Below, one piece after another: positions 22,173-34,302 of a DNA stretch of 64,000 bases (position 1 is its first letter; every line of letters begins with the position of its first letter). The position numbers and the translations under genes were made by a program. The notes under the pieces were generated by a model. That model made no database searches and had not been told where the DNA came from. It saw only the letters and a program-made list of their open reading frames with translations. Origin of the DNA: Flaccisagitta enflata (Eukaryota > Chaetognatha > Sagittoidea > Aphragmophora); assembly GCA_965153355.1 (NCBI GenBank), contig OZ231126.1, positions 16,244,001-16,308,000 of the forward strand, read 5' to 3'.

Positions 22173-22591
22173 AATATAAAGTGTGAACCCCCTGAAAACT
22201 GTAGCACATCCACTTTAATCAATTAGATCATGGACATTTTAAAGGTAGAGGAAAAATGTGAATATGAATACAAGTGAATATGAATACAAGTGAATACAAG
22301 TGAATATGAATATGAATACAAGTGCCGTCACCAGAGTGATTTTTCATTTTTATTTTTTAAAGTCAAGATATATAGCTTAATAAAATATTGAAATTAACTA
22401 TGATTAATAATTCATAAAATCAAGGATTTTCCATTATAACTTGAGACTAGAATGGAAATTGCAAAATTGCTCTGGTGGCGCCTCTTATATGGTCATAAGC
22501 TTTGATTAGCAACGTTAAATTTATTATTTATTGCTCTAGTTTGAGTTGTAAGGGGGGTGCTACAGTTTTAGGGGGGTTCACATCTTATATT
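22173..22591. mobile_element. MITE-like element with ~35-bp inverted ends
   Basis: Left end AATATAAAGTGTGAACCCCC then AACTGTAGCAC; right end GTGCTACAGTTTTAGGGGGG then TTCACATCTTATATT. These are inverted copies with a few differences. The 419-bp body is AT-rich and includes a small TGAATACAAG tandem patch (22255-22322). No ORF. Confidence 0.7.
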
Positions 22592-22611
22592 TCTCCTTCC
22601 TCTGTATAGCC

Positions 22612-22689
22612 AGCGATTACCTTTGGTTGATGCTTGAGGAAGAGCACGAGCACTTTGAACCTGTCCCTCTATCCGCGCCAATTGATATT
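22612..22689 (+). CDS. Candidate exon in insertion (unrecognised)
   Basis: Preceded by CTCTGTATAG, followed by GTAAGTCTG. Open in the frame SDYLWLMLEEEHEHFEPVPL …, an acidic, leucine-rich peptide. It begins 20 bases right of the MITE-like element. Good splice signals but no recognised domain. Confidence 0.3.
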
Positions 22690-22983
22690 GTAAGTCTGTA
22701 ACACTGTGTTGCGTCGCGGTGCTCACAAAGGTGAAAATTTGAGGTTCATTACAAAAATATTATTTTTATTTTTTTTGTGAAGAAACTTAAGCATACATAT
22801 AATGTCAACTTCGATTCCACTAGGAGAGGAGAATTATATAAAAAGAATTAATAAACTAAGTTTTAAATGCAATATTGAAAAAAAATATATATACTCAAAT
22901 TTTAACCATTTATTTGCACCTTGACTTATTTTCTTAAATTTTCCAACAAGGGAATTTGGGGGGGTTCAATAATTTTAATTCCA

Positions 22984-23124
22984 TTTTTAGTTGCGGACAC
23001 GCAACTGTATACGAGGCTTTGTCCGTCCGTCCGTCCATAGTGATTGAGTTGGAAAGAGTGAAAACGCGCATTTCCGCCCCTGCCCACCCGTCCGCAACTG
23101 GTGGCCGTGTATCCGGCCTTGTTT
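22984..23124 (+). mobile_element. Family 1 repeat with AGTTGCGGAC / GTCCGCAACT arms
   Basis: Starts TTTTTAGTTGCGGACACGC and ends GTATCCGGCCTTGTTT. 5' arm AGTTGCGGAC (22989-22998) and 3' arm GTCCGCAACT (23090-23099) are perfect complements although both differ from the usual AGTCGCG/CGCGACT. Confidence 0.75.
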
Positions 23125-23267
23125 ATTGTATTCATATATTTACTCATGCCAATTGTAAATTGTTTCAATAAATGATGACCTCCAATCAATATTACCGAAC
23201 TCATTTTCACAAATAGGAGTTGAAGTCACTTGGATTGGAGGTAGCGGAAGAGTTGGGGGGGGGCAAA

Positions 23268-23448
23268 GGTCAAGTACACAACTACCCCAGTCACAAGCAG
23301 ATTGGCAGGGGCAGTTTGAGTAACTAGGGAATTTGTTAAGGAGCTGTGAGGCCAAAGACCACAAAAACATGAAGAAAAAAATAATACTAACCGACCAATT
23401 AACAGACGGACAAAGCGGGGTGCAGAGTCTCGTCGCGCGCAACTTAGT
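23268..23448 (-). mobile_element. Family 1 repeat, diverged
   Basis: Complement of CTGCCAATCTGCTTGTGACT and GGGGTAGTTGTGT at one end, and of TTGTCCGTCTGTTAATTGG and a GCGCGCGACGAG hairpin-like stretch at the other. The element ends in the following (CT)n tract. Confidence 0.45.
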
Positions 23449-23460
23449 CTCTCTCTCTCT

Positions 23461-23524
<64 letters not shown>
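23448..23524. repeat. (CT)n microsatellite
   Basis: About 77 bases of CT with two CCTC interruptions. Confidence 0.95.
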
Positions 23525-23527
<3 letters not shown>

Positions 23528-24188
23528 GTAAAGTATACTTTTATGGAGAAGAAAATCATATGATGTAACACGTCACAGTTGGGTGCTTCACATTCAAAAG
23601 TTTGTAGTATGGTTTTACCCTATATATAAGTTTTTTTTTAAATTTTTTTATCTTTTGATTTTGTTTTTAAATTTTTACAGAAATATAAGAAATCAGCAAA
23701 ATCCTTTTTAGTTATGTTACTGAATAAACAATTAATTATTTTAAAGAATTTTAGTATGTATATTTAAAAACGTCAAAATCAGAATATAAATTATAATATA
23801 GTAAAAGAAAATTAATAAGGATTTTTTTAAAGTATATCAGTATACCATTTTTTTAATTAAATTACGTTTTGCAATGAATTATTCTGAAAAACTGAAAATA
23901 AAAGGTTTTGAAATTAGTTTTTTTCATATTTAGTAAAGAAGGTAAAAAAGAAATTCCTAAGTTATGCTATGTGAAGCACCCAAATGTTACCATCCTTCAG
24001 AAATGAGGAAAAATGAGAAGTCCTAAAGTTTTTCTCTGGTTGGGCGGGCTCTGGAGCAGTTTGAGGAATCCGATGATGAGGCCAAGAATATTTCAGAGTG
24101 ATTCCCGTTCCTGCATATTGGCCTTATTTTGCGTTTTCAGCCTATAACAGGAGGTGATCTATTGATATCAATTTCCAACTGTGTTCTT
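23525..24188. other. AT-rich stretch, possible short coding remnant
   Basis: Mostly AT-rich. GGGTGCTTCACATTC (23580) and GTGAAGCACCCAAATG (23969) are inverted copies about 400 bases apart, so this may be one more MITE-like element. After it, a frame near 24040-24105 reads LVGRALEQFEESDDEAKNIS, with no recognised domain. Confidence 0.3.
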
Positions 24189-24440
24189 TTTCTTTCAATC
24201 GCGGGCACGCAACTTTTTAAGCCACTTTTCAGCCACATAACTGTTTCTCAAGGTATTCCGCTTCAGTCTGCGACTAACGTTGCCTTGTATCTGGCCTTGT
24301 TTTCCAGTTTTTAAGTGCGACAAAGCACCTCTATGACTGCCCATGTCCGTCGGTCGGTGGGTTGGTCTGTTAGTTGGTCAGGTAACGCATTTGTTCGACG
24401 ATCCACACGTCGCACCTTATTGGTCTACTTAGCCTTGTTT
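24189..24440 (+). mobile_element. Family 1 (diverged) next to family 2 repeat
   Basis: 24189-24305: CAATCGCGGGCACGCAACT … AGTCTGCGACTAACG … TATCTGGCCTTGTTTT, a worn family 1 copy. 24308-24440: TTTTTAAGTGCGACAAAGCA, TCCGTCGGTCGGTGG, GTAACGCATTTG, GTCGCACCTTATTGG, AGCCTTGTTT, a good family 2 copy. The two are head to tail with no gap. Confidence 0.65.
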
Positions 24441-24539
24441 CTTCTTTAACCCCGATTTCCTTTTCTTTTTCTTCCTCCTATATTTTTTCCTCATTTCCTT
24501 AGTTATTTTTCGCTCGTTTTCTTCTTTATCCTCTTTTTT

Positions 24540-24778
24540 TCTATCTTCTTCTTCTTCTGCTTTTTCTTCATCGTCGTCTTCTTTTTCTTTTTCTTTTTCT
24601 TTTTCTTTTTCTTTTTCTTTTTCCTTTCTCTTTCTCTTTCTCTTTTTCTTTTTCTTTTTCTTTTTCTTTTTCTTTTTCTTTTTCTTTCTTTTTCTTTTTC
24701 TTTTTCTTTTTCATTTTCTTTTTCATTTTCTTCATCGTCGTCTTCGTTGTCTTAAGGTTTTCTTTTTCTTTTCTTTTT
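24540..24778. repeat. (TTTTTC)n microsatellite
   Basis: Hexamer TTTTTC repeats. A related tract at 25262-25340 starts with the same CATCGTCGTCTTCGTTGTC, so the HINE-like element between them probably landed within one such tract. Confidence 0.85.
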
Positions 24779-25245
24779 CAGGGCTCAAGTCGATGAATGC
24801 TTTCACACATATGGGGAGTTTTCTCCTCCTTCCTTCTTCTTGTACCCCCTCCCCCAACCTCCAGGCCCATATCTCAGCCTGGAGGCCCATATCCCAGCCT
24901 CGAGGCCCAAATCCCAGTCTTGAGGCCCAAATCCCACCTTCAAGGCCCAAATCCCAACCCTAAGGCCCACATTCCAGTTTCTAGGGATTTGAACCTCAAG
25001 ACTGGGATTTGGGCCTCGAGGCTGGGATATGGGCCTCCAGGCGGAGATATGGGCCTGGAGGCTGGGGGGAGGGGGGAGGGGTGCGGAGGAGGAGATGGAG
25101 AAGGAGGAGAAAATTCCCATATGTGTGAAAGCATAGGTCATCGACCCCTTCGGGGCCGCTGCCCTGCTCCCCCCTCAACTTCAACCACAACCCACTGAAG
25201 CAGGGCACGGGTACCGCTGACCATCTAACGCTTTTGCGACTATTC
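24779..25245 (+). mobile_element. HINE-like minisatellite element, copy B
   Basis: Left end AAGTCGATGAATGCTTTCAC; core of GGCCCAAATCCCAG-type units, partly inverted on itself; right end GTGAAAGCATAGGTCATCG, CCCCTTCGGGGCCGCTGCCC, hairpin GCCCTGCT (25161-25168) / AGCAGGGC (25199-25206), then GGGTACCGCTGACCATCTAA and CGCTTTTGCGACTATTC. Confidence 0.7.
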
Positions 25246-25957
25246 TTTTTCTATTTCTTTTTCATCGTCGTCTTCGTTGTCTTAAGGTTTTCTTTTTCTT
25301 TTTCTTTTTCTTTTTCTTTTTCTTTTTCTTTTTCATTTTCTTCTTCATCGTCGTCTTCGTAGTCTTGTCGTCTTCTTCTTCATCTTCAAACCCTCCCTCT
25401 CGGTTCTACTCTTCCTCCCCGCCGTACAATATAATTATATAAATTGCGTTGAATCTGCCGCTGAATCGATGGCGCCGCGCTGCGGTTGCTTTATTTCATA
25501 CTAAGTCACGTCATTGTTTCATGACTAACAGATAATTCATTAATACGACGGGAAAGAGGGGGAAATTCTGTACTCTTAACTAAAATCTTAAATGTTAACT
25601 CTAGTTCGTTCGGTCACAGTGAAATTTCGAAGTTGAAATGTAATTCACGTTGCAAAGAGAACTAATTGCGCGCGATTCGACTTGCGCGATTCTCGACTTG
25701 TGAATAATTCAAACTTGTGTTTGAAACTTTAGAGTTATCTCAAGAATTTGTTAAGGCAGTTGAGTTCCATGCAGAAAGGAAATTAAAGTGTGTCGCCTTC
25801 AGAGAGGTTGATTACAATAAGAAAAATTGTCATAACTTCTAAACTATTCAAGCTATCAACGTGAAATTTGAAATATAGACGATTGGCAATATGGCGGACC
25901 TATGGTTAAAAAATAATGGTCGTGAGCGGACATTAAAAACGGTCACCTCGATCTCTA
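25246..25957. other. Right end of the 10.4-kb insertion
   Basis: TTTTTC repeats to about 25340, then about 570 bases of unique DNA without an open frame of note. Confidence 0.4.
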
Positions 25958-25967
25958 CGTAAGGTAG
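25958..25967. repeat. Direct repeat CGTAAGGTAG (right of insertion)
   Basis: Second copy of the 10-bp target-site duplication; see 15531-15540. Confidence 0.85.
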
Positions 25968-28216
25968 CTCTCCAGCAGAGCCAGGGCTCCTCCCCTCACT
26001 CCATAATGCTCCAGCTTGGAGAGCAGAAGTCGGTGATCGACAGTGTCGAACGCCTTCTTCAGATCGACAAACACCCCCAAAGCCACCCTACCCCCTGCCC
26101 ATGCCTCCCTCACTTTCTCAACCATATCCAGGACAGCCATAGCTGTCGAGTGACCCGCCCTAAACCCATACTGCCCCGGGATTAGTACCCGCTCCCTATC
26201 CAAGAACGCCACCAGCCTGGCCCTCAGCACTCTCTCAAAGATCTGAGACAGCACTGGTAGAACAGAGACCGGCCTATAGTTCGAAAACTGGGTGGGATCC
26301 TCTCCCTTGTAAACGGGGACAACCCTCGCAACCTTAAAGCATCCAGGGTAGTGCCCCTCCCGGATGCAGTAATTGTAGAAAGCCGACAACGGCCCTGCTA
26401 TCTCACGCGCCACCTCCTTAACCACCCGAGGGGACACCCCATCCCAACCAACACCCTTGTCCGGCTCCAGCTCCCTACACAACCTCTCAACCTCCGCCGG
26501 CGTTGTAGGCTCCCAGATCAAGGAGCCACCCACTCTTTCCCCCATGTACTCCAGATGGGACCCCTCCCTTTCCTTGCCTATCCTCGCAGCCAGCCCCGGC
26601 CCCACCTTACAGTAAAAGTCACAGAACCCCTCCGCTATCCCCTTCCCATCTGTCACCCCTAACCCATCCTTCTCAAAGTACCCACAGGTCGCACCCCCAC
26701 CCCTTCGGCACCGCCCCCTGATAACCTCCCCCAAAACCTCCCAGGTCGCCCTCAAATCCCCACCTATCTCACCCAGCTTCTGGTCGAAGTAGGCCCTTTT
26801 CAGCCTCTGCCTAGTCCTATTTACCTCCTTGGTTACTTCGACCAGCCTGGCCTGCTCCGCCTCCCCCAATCCCACCCTTACCTTTCTGGAGTACAGCAAC
26901 CCCTTCTCCCGCACCATCTCCTTAAACCCCTCATCATCCAGCCACGGTTTCTCCCTGTCCTTCGCTTTCCTCTTCCTCTCCATCACAGGAAAAGCAGCGT
27001 TGTACAGATCCCGAAAACCGTTCCGGAAATTAGCCACATTCCCCTCAACACCCAGCTCCCCCGTTACCTCAAAACACCACCCACCCAACTCCTCCGCAAA
27101 CCTCGCAATCCTGCCCTCATTTATAACCCTCCTTTCCCCCCCACCCCTCCCACTAACCCTCTCCTCCTCTCTCTCACCCCCAACGAACCCATACACCGGC
27201 AGATGGTCCGACACCCTCACCGTCACCAACCCACTCACCATCGTCTCCCTCAAGTTGTTAGTCCATATGTTGTCAATCAACGTAGCCGTGGCGTCTGTCA
27301 GTCTAGTCGGAAGGGATATCAGGGGATGAAACCCCCTTTCCATGAACCCTCCGACAAAGTCTGATGTTGGCCCATGAGAGCCCGCCTTAATCAAGTCAAC
27401 ATTAAAGTCCCCCATTATATACCCATCAAGTCCGCGAACTCCAGCCAACACTGGAGCCATCCTTTCCCTGAACTCCTGCAAATCCCCACCTGGAGGCCTA
27501 TACACCACCCCAACTATGTCATTCCTACGTCCCCCACCCCTGACAATTTCAACAAAAACCGACTCAAACTCCCCCTCAATAAAGGTCCCCAAGTCCGGCC
27601 GTTCCCTGTAGGTCAACCCATCCCTCACTAATAGCGCAACACCCCCACCCCCCTTCTCCTTCCTTGAGGCACACACCAACCCGTAACCCTCCACTGCCAC
27701 CCCCTTCTCACTCTCCGCATCAAGCCACGTCTCCGCCAAGCCAACCACATCCCACCTCACCGCCCATCTACGCATCTCCCCCTCCAACAGCTCCAGCCCC
27801 GGACCCCTCGCGCTCCTAACATTGTGAAAAAGCAAGGAAAGAGCACAACCCCCCGTCCTCGCCAACCCTCTTAACCTTCCCCCAACCTCGTCACCCCCCG
27901 TGTAAGCGCACCCCCCCAGCGCCCCCGCCACCCCCCCTATTGCCCCCCTGACCTCATCATCATAGGGGTCAAACCTAAGCCCCTGAAACTCACCCGCCCT
28001 ACTTCCCAGCCCTTCCCTATAATCACGCAGAGCCCCCCTAAACTCGCCCTCCCCCACTATTCCCACAAACGGCAACGCCCCAGACAGACAGCCAGCACAC
28101 AGAATCCCATCCGCCCCCACCCCCCTCACCCTAACAACCCTCCTACACAGGTCACAACGTGGGCACCTTCCATGTCCACCCACATCGCCGCTACTTATCT
28201 CACCACTTCCAGCCAT
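25958..28216 (-). pseudogene. LINE ORF, N-terminal half (endonuclease and RT fingers)
   Basis: 753 codons starting at ATG 28216 (MAGSG). Order: a Cys-rich N-terminus (CPRCDLCRR, ILCAGC) that may bind zinc; APE-type endonuclease at about residues 130-345 (FHNVRSA, LAETWLD, GDFNVDL, TLIDNIWTN, SDHLPVYG); then the RT fingers/palm start (SNYRPVSVLPVLSQIFERVL, GQYGFRAGHS, FVDLKKAFDTVDHRLL). TLIDNIWTN and SDH… fit CR1/L2-type LINEs. The frame is uninterrupted until the insertion at the YLT codons, where it hits a stop six bases into foreign DNA. An upstream ATG at 28288 is in array sequence and is not part of the LINE. Confidence 0.9.
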
Positions 28217-29294
28217 GGTTGTTGAGAGGACCCTCAGGCTTCCTGAATGTTCTGTTTTTAAGGCATGGATGGGTCTCTTGTAGATCATTGGTTCATTAGT
28301 CTAACAATCAAGTCCATCTCTTGATATCTGCAACCCTTAAGAGTCATTCCATCATTGGTCCACTATCATTTTGGATTCTATTTTGCTCCTTACAGTCTAA
28401 CAAAGCCCAAAAAGAAAGCAAACAATACTTTTTTCAGAAACCTTGAATAATACTGTCATTTCTGGAAGAGTTTACTTAGTTCTTCCCTTTAGACAACCAA
28501 ATATACCAGTCTTCGCCCTTTACACCCATTGACTCACAAGCAATCTGGCTGGTTGAATAAAGGGATAGAATAAGGAGATAGAGCACTGTTCATTTGCCTT
28601 CCTGCCCTTTACTAAACGCATTATGCAGCTAACACAGTACAAAAGACTGAGAAGGGTCACTCAATCTCATTTGCATATTGCAACTCTACAGTGACCTAAA
28701 AAAACATACTGAATGTCAATTTTTTCAGGGGCCTGATTGTTCTCTAATATTTCTATAAGTCCAACCGTCAAGTCCATTTCTTGATATCTGCAAGTGAATG
28801 CATAATTGCTCTACTTCTTCACTTGATCACTCCGAGCAAGGCATCGGGTACTGCTGACCATGTGAAATCCAATGACTTGTTTCAACCTAATATGCAGCCA
28901 AAACAGTATGAAAGACTGAGAAGGGACTTTGCATATTGCAGCTCTATAGTGACCTTTAATGAACTGCCTAATGTCCCTTTTTTCTCAGGTGCATAGGTCT
29001 AACAGTCAAGTCCATTACTAGATATCTGCAAAGCCTTAAAGCCTTGACTACTATCATATTGGTATTCATTTTGCCCCTTACAATCTAACAAACACCTAAA
29101 AAACTCATTCACCTTTGGAAAACATAGAAAGTTTGGCATTTTTGAAAAAGTGTTAGTTTAGCTTAGTTCTTCTCTCCAGTTATCCTTACAAGCCAATCTA
29201 TGCACTTTACATCTGTTGATTCACAAGCCATTGGGCCAGTTTTTAGTGAGAATCAAGGGGTAGAGAACTGTCTACTTGTTTACCACCCTTTTTA

Positions 29295-29425
29295 GTCGCT
29301 TGCACGCGACTCTGCAACCCGCTTTGTCCGTCTGTTGGTCCGTTGGTCGGTCCGTCCGTCACGCTTAGCTTTTTTTGCCGCCCCTGCCCACCCGACTAAG
29401 GTAGCTGTGTATCCGGCCTTGTTTT
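29295..29425 (+). mobile_element. Family 1 repeat inserted in the array
   Basis: TTTTTAGTCGCTTGCACGCG, CTCTGCAACCCGCTTTGTCC, GTTGGTCCGTTGGTCGG, CCCCTGCCCACCCGACTAAG, GTATCCGGCCTTGTTTT. The 3' arm is shortened (GCACGC lost), leaving only ACT. Confidence 0.7.
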
Positions 29426-30304
29426 CAACCAACTTAGCAGCTTAAACAGTATGAAACACTGAGGATGGACACTGTCAATCTTATTTGCATATTGCAGCTC
29501 TATAGTAACCTAAACACAAACTTCCTGAATTTCAGTTTTTTCAGGTGCATAAATCGGTGTTTTGTAGATCATTAGTCCATTAGTCTAACAGTCCAGTCCA
29601 TTTCTTGGAATCTGCAATGCATTAGAGCAATACCATAATTGGATCACTGTTTTATTTGAATTCATTTTGCTCTTTACAGTCTTAAAAAGATCTAAAAATT
29701 CAATCATGGTTGTATACTTCACAAACTCTTGGCATGTGCAAGAAGATGAAAAATAAGTGGCAACCTTCCCCTTAAATCTGTCAAAACCTGTCACACTGAT
29801 TGACTCACGAGTCAAGAGCAATCTGTTTGGGTTTTAAGAGACTTACAGGAGGTGATCCATCCAGTTGTCTTAAACCCTTATTTTCAACTTTTTATGCAGC
29901 TAAAACCTTCAGTAGGGACTCTGTCAATCTCATTTGCATATTGCAGCTCTTTAGTGACCTAATAAATACTTCCTGAATGTCAATTTTTGCAGGGGTATTG
30001 ATTGGTCTCTGGTAGATCATTGGTTGCAGGGGCATTGATTGGTCTCTGGTTGATCATTGGTATATTAGTCTAACTAATACACTAGTCCATCTCTTGATTT
30101 TAGCAATGCCTAAGAGTCATTCCAAAGTTTTTTATCATTTTCATTTTGAAATTTGTTTCTCTGTTAACAGCCTTACAGACACCAAAGAAAAAACTTCCGT
30201 CCTTGCTGACCTTCAATAATTATGACATGTAGTAAAAGCAATCTGGCAAATTGTATCTGAAAATTAGAGGGAGGGGGAGAGAACCATCCATTTGTCTCCT
30301 ACCC

Positions 30305-30745
30305 CTTTTTGGGCAGCGGCCCCGAAGGGGACAAAGTCCTGTAGAACACAGGGGGACTTTCGTTCGTCCGTCCGTTTGTCCGTTTGTCCGTTCGTCCGTT
30401 CGTTAGTCCCCCCCCTCATCAGACCCCTCAGACCTCAAATCCAGCCTCTCAGGCCTCAAATCTGGCCTTCCGGGCCTCAAATTTGGCCTCTCAGGCCTCA
30501 AAACTGGTCTCTCAGGCCTTAAATTTGGCCTCTCAAGCCTCAAATTTGGCCTCAGGCCTCAAATCTGGCCTCTCAGGCCTCAAATCCAAAGTCTGGAGAG
30601 AAGGAAAAATTCCCCACATGAGTGAAAGCACAGGTCATCTAGCCCTTTGTGGCCGCTGCCCTGCTCCTGCCCTCAACTTCAATCACAACCTACTTGGGCA
30701 GGGCACAAGTACTGCTGACCATCAAACCCTTTTGCGACTATTCAT
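30305..30745 (+). mobile_element. HINE-like minisatellite element, copy C, in the array
   Basis: Starts TTTTTGGGCAGCGGCCCCG after a T-run, GTCCTGTAGAACACAGGGG, then CCTCAAATCTGGCCTCTCAG-type units, GTGAAAGCACAGGTCATC, GTGGCCGCTGCCC, hairpin GCCCTGCT (30658-30665) / GGCAGGGC (30698-30705; one T-G pair), TGCTGACCATC and CTTTTGCGACTATTC. Confidence 0.75.
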
Positions 30746-32559
30746 ACCTATAATGCAGCTAAAACAGACACTCAATTTAATTTGCATATTGCAGCTCTAT
30801 TGTGACCTTAAAAACTGCCTGAATGAGATTTTTTTCAGATGCAATGATTGTTCTTTTATAGATCATTGTCCATGAGTCTAATAGTCCTGTCCATCTGTTT
30901 ATAACTGCAATGCCTTGGAACCATACCATAATTTGACAACTATCATATTGGAATCCATATTTCTCCTTACAATCAAGGAAAAGCTTTTCATTGCTCTCCT
31001 CGACAAATTATGATATCATATTCAGATGTTCTGTTTTTATTAAATTTCCGTTCAGACGCCGTTACAAACTAGTAACCATTGACTCTTAATCAACTTGGCT
31101 GGTTTCAAAGGAGTACCAATGGACAGAAAACCATCCACGTGTCTTCTACCATTTTTTTCTACCTCTTATGCAGCTAAAACAGTACGAATGACTGAGAAGG
31201 GACATTGCCAATCTCATTTGCAGATTGCAGCTTTACTGTGACCTTAGAAAAACTTCCTGAAAGTCTTTTTTTCAGGTTCAGGTTTTCAGGTCTCTAGTAC
31301 ATCATTGGTCGATTAGTCTAATAGTCAAGTCCATGTCAGTTTATCTGCAATGACTAAAGAATCATTTCATGATTGGACCAGTCTTATTGAAATTCATTTT
31401 GCTCCTAACAGTCTTATAAAGGCCAAAAAAATGACAGTCACTTTTGCCAATATTGAGAAATTGTAGCACTCACTGATTGATAAACTTTGTTCCTTGGAGG
31501 TACTTCCTCCTGTCAGACAACTTTAGAAACCAATCTGCGCCTTCTACACCTTTTGACTCACTTGCAATCTTGCCAGTTATCAGTGCGCAATAAGAGATGG
31601 AGGACCATGCTTTTGTCTTCCACCCTTTTTTTCAACCTATCACACAGCTTTAACAGTATGAAAGACTGAGAAGGGACACTGTCAATCTCATTTGCATTTT
31701 GCCGCTCTATAGTGACCTCTATAGTGACAAATTTCCTGAATGTCTTTTTTTTCAGGTGTAGTGAATCAGTCGTTTGTAGATCATTGGTCCATAAGTCTAA
31801 CAGTCAAGTTCATTTACTGTTATCTCATGATTCTGCTAGCCTTCAATAATTATGGTATTTAAAAGAATATGTCATGTTAATGATGTTCTTCCAATCAAAA
31901 ACTTTTATTAACGAGTTGATGCCCTTGACTCCCATTGATTCACAAGAAATTTGGCTGGCATTTAATAAAACGTGAGAGAGGACTATCCATTGGGCTTTCA
32001 CTCCATTTTTCAACATATTATGAAGCTCAAACAGTATGAAAGATTTAGAAGGGTCACTGTCAATCTCATTTGCATATTGCAGCTTTACAGTGACCTACAA
32101 AAATGTCCTGAATGTGTTTTTTTCAGTTGCATGGGTCTCTCGTATATCTTTGGTCCATAAGTTCAACAGTGAAGTCCATCTTTTGGTAACAGCAACGCCT
32201 TAGAACCACTCTATAACTTAACCACTATTTTGTGGGTATTATATTGATTTGGCTTCTTAATGTCTTAAAAATGAGTTTTGGTTTTAAATCTCAAATAAAG
32301 TACATTTACCCTTACAAAATGACTTTGTCACATGATCGGAGGGCAACAATACTCAGAGTGATCATTAGAGCATTCCATATATTCTCCTCCAGTCAATGAT
32401 GGGTGGGCAGGAAGGCGGAAAAGAACTAAAATTTCAAACCAATGTTTCCGGCCTTGTATTATTCAAATCCCAGACTTTTGAGTTGTAAGTTTTTTAGCTG
32501 TCTCTATTTCACTTCCACATCTAATTTGCATATTGTTGTCAGTTGATTAGCTCACTGTA

Positions 32560-34302
32560 ATGAAATTCCTTGAAATATTTATCTTTTTTTAAGAGGAAAA
32601 ATTTTTAGAAAATATTATTCTATACCTATTTATGGCAAGATGAAACGACAGCATATACTTGTCTTTGAGTTGAGGTAATTTTTGGCAAATGATGAAATTT
32701 GTGTTGCTTGCCCAGGGTCTTAAATTCAAACAATACGATTTTTCCAATTTCACTCCTTTTACTGTTTGTTTCCATCAAAAGGGTGAAAATTTACAGTCCA
32801 AATCAAAGAGTATTCAAAGTTAGAAGAGAATGATAAACTTCTAAAATAAAAAAAAAACTGATGAATGATTTTTCCAATAAAAAAATTGAGAATTTGAAAA
32901 TAAAGAGAACTTGTGTGTCTTGGAAGGGCTTGGCTATGCATCAGAAAAATTAAGTTGCTAGGTTTGCTCTGGTTAAGCTTGGCTTGTCTTGGCTTGGCTT
33001 GGCTTGGCTTGGCTTGGCATAAGTAAGTCTGTGTGGCTTTTGGGGTCTAGCTTAGCTTCATCTGGACTGGCTTGACTTGACATTGCTTGGCTTGGTTTAT
33101 CTTTCCTTCCTCTGGCATTGAACCAAAGACTGAGACTAGTCTGAGACTAGACTGTTACAAGTTTGGTCTCTGAGATTTGAATTTCCAAAACATCTTCCTC
33201 CTCATCAATGAACTCCTTTCCAGCTGCTTCCCATCTCCTACAAGTAGGAAGCCTTTTGTTTTTACATAGCAATACTTCATAAAATAGTTTACCCCAATAT
33301 CCCAGAGGCAGCACTTAACAGGTATATGGCTCTTTTGTCCCGATTTTTGCTGAAAATTTACATAGGGAGGGTTGTTTATTTTGATTTACTGGGATGTCAA
33401 CAATAAAAAAATCAAAAATCTTACATCAAAATGTTGGGCAAGTCGAGCTCTATCTATTGGTACCATTTTGATGGCTATGTCTGCTTCATAGCAAACAATT
33501 TCAATCATTGAAGAGGAAACGTTTTTCATAGGGACCCGTTATGAATGAAAATGTGGATAAATCATTAGAAGATTCCCAAGATAATGATGGACTGACTTAT
33601 GTAGCTTAAAATCAATGGTATTCTTAAATGAATCATGCAAAAATGGCCAGATTGGTCCAGAAAGCAGGATATGAGTTTCAGTTTATATATTTCAAGCCAT
33701 AAATACCAAATCGCGGAAATCCGGGTGCAAAATTTTGATTTTTCTTTGATTTTTGAAGTTTGAATAGGTTTTGCATCACATTGCTAGTCATAAGGTTTCT
33801 AGTTTTCTCCAAAATATTGACAAATCAAATCATATGAAAAAGAAGGGTGAAATACTAGCCATTCACAACCAATCTGGTGATTTGAGCTCAATACATGCAA
33901 AAATTTTAAGGGTTCATTGATGTAAAACAGTTTAACAATGCCGTTTTTAGGCAAAATTCCTGGAAATGTCATGAAATTTCAAAATTTTATGGAAGCTGAA
34001 CTGCTAGACCCGGTGCTATGAAATTTTGCACGAATAAATGGTAGGTTATATGCTTTCAGATGAAACCAATCTGAATTTTTCAAAATGAATACTGTAGGCA
34101 CATTAAAGGTTTTGCTTGTATCACTTGCTTTTGAACACAGGGTACCTATTTTTAGACACTCATGATAAGTGTTTCTTCAGTATACAGGTCAATTGGTAAG
34201 ATTCTGACCGCTAGCCGTCAATGCAGTTGAGTCAGCGTTTTGCACTCTTGATAACATCACTTGCAGAAACCAACCAATTCGCTCCGGCGACGCAGAAAAA
34301 CC
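32560..34302. other. AT-rich intergenic DNA before receptor gene 1
   Basis: No gene or known element. A GGCTT/CTTGG pentamer tract lies at about 32975-33020. No TATA box or other promoter signal stands out in the last 200 bases before 34303. Confidence 0.4.

Larger units (their letters stand above)
28233..32560 (+). repeat. ~440-bp tandem array (main part)
   Basis: Units share, in order: GATCATTGGTCCATTAGTC, CAGTCAAGTCCAT, TTTTGCTCCTTACAGTC, TGTCTTCCACCC, CAGTATGAAAGACTGAGAAG, CTCATTTGCATATTGCAGC, CTATAGTGACCT, CTTCCTGAATG and TTTTTTCAGGTGCAT. The ATTTGCATAT landmark lies at about 28670, 28928, 29490, 29932, 30780, 31220, 31690, 32070 and 32522. Apart from one short unit, spacing is about 380-470 bases once inserted elements (29295-29425, 30305-30745) are removed. 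Units differ by many substitutions. No gene. Confidence 0.85.

Noticed and set aside
26351-27631. + strand frames of 85-166 codons
   Set aside because: Antisense to the LINE endonuclease/RT; no domain of their own.
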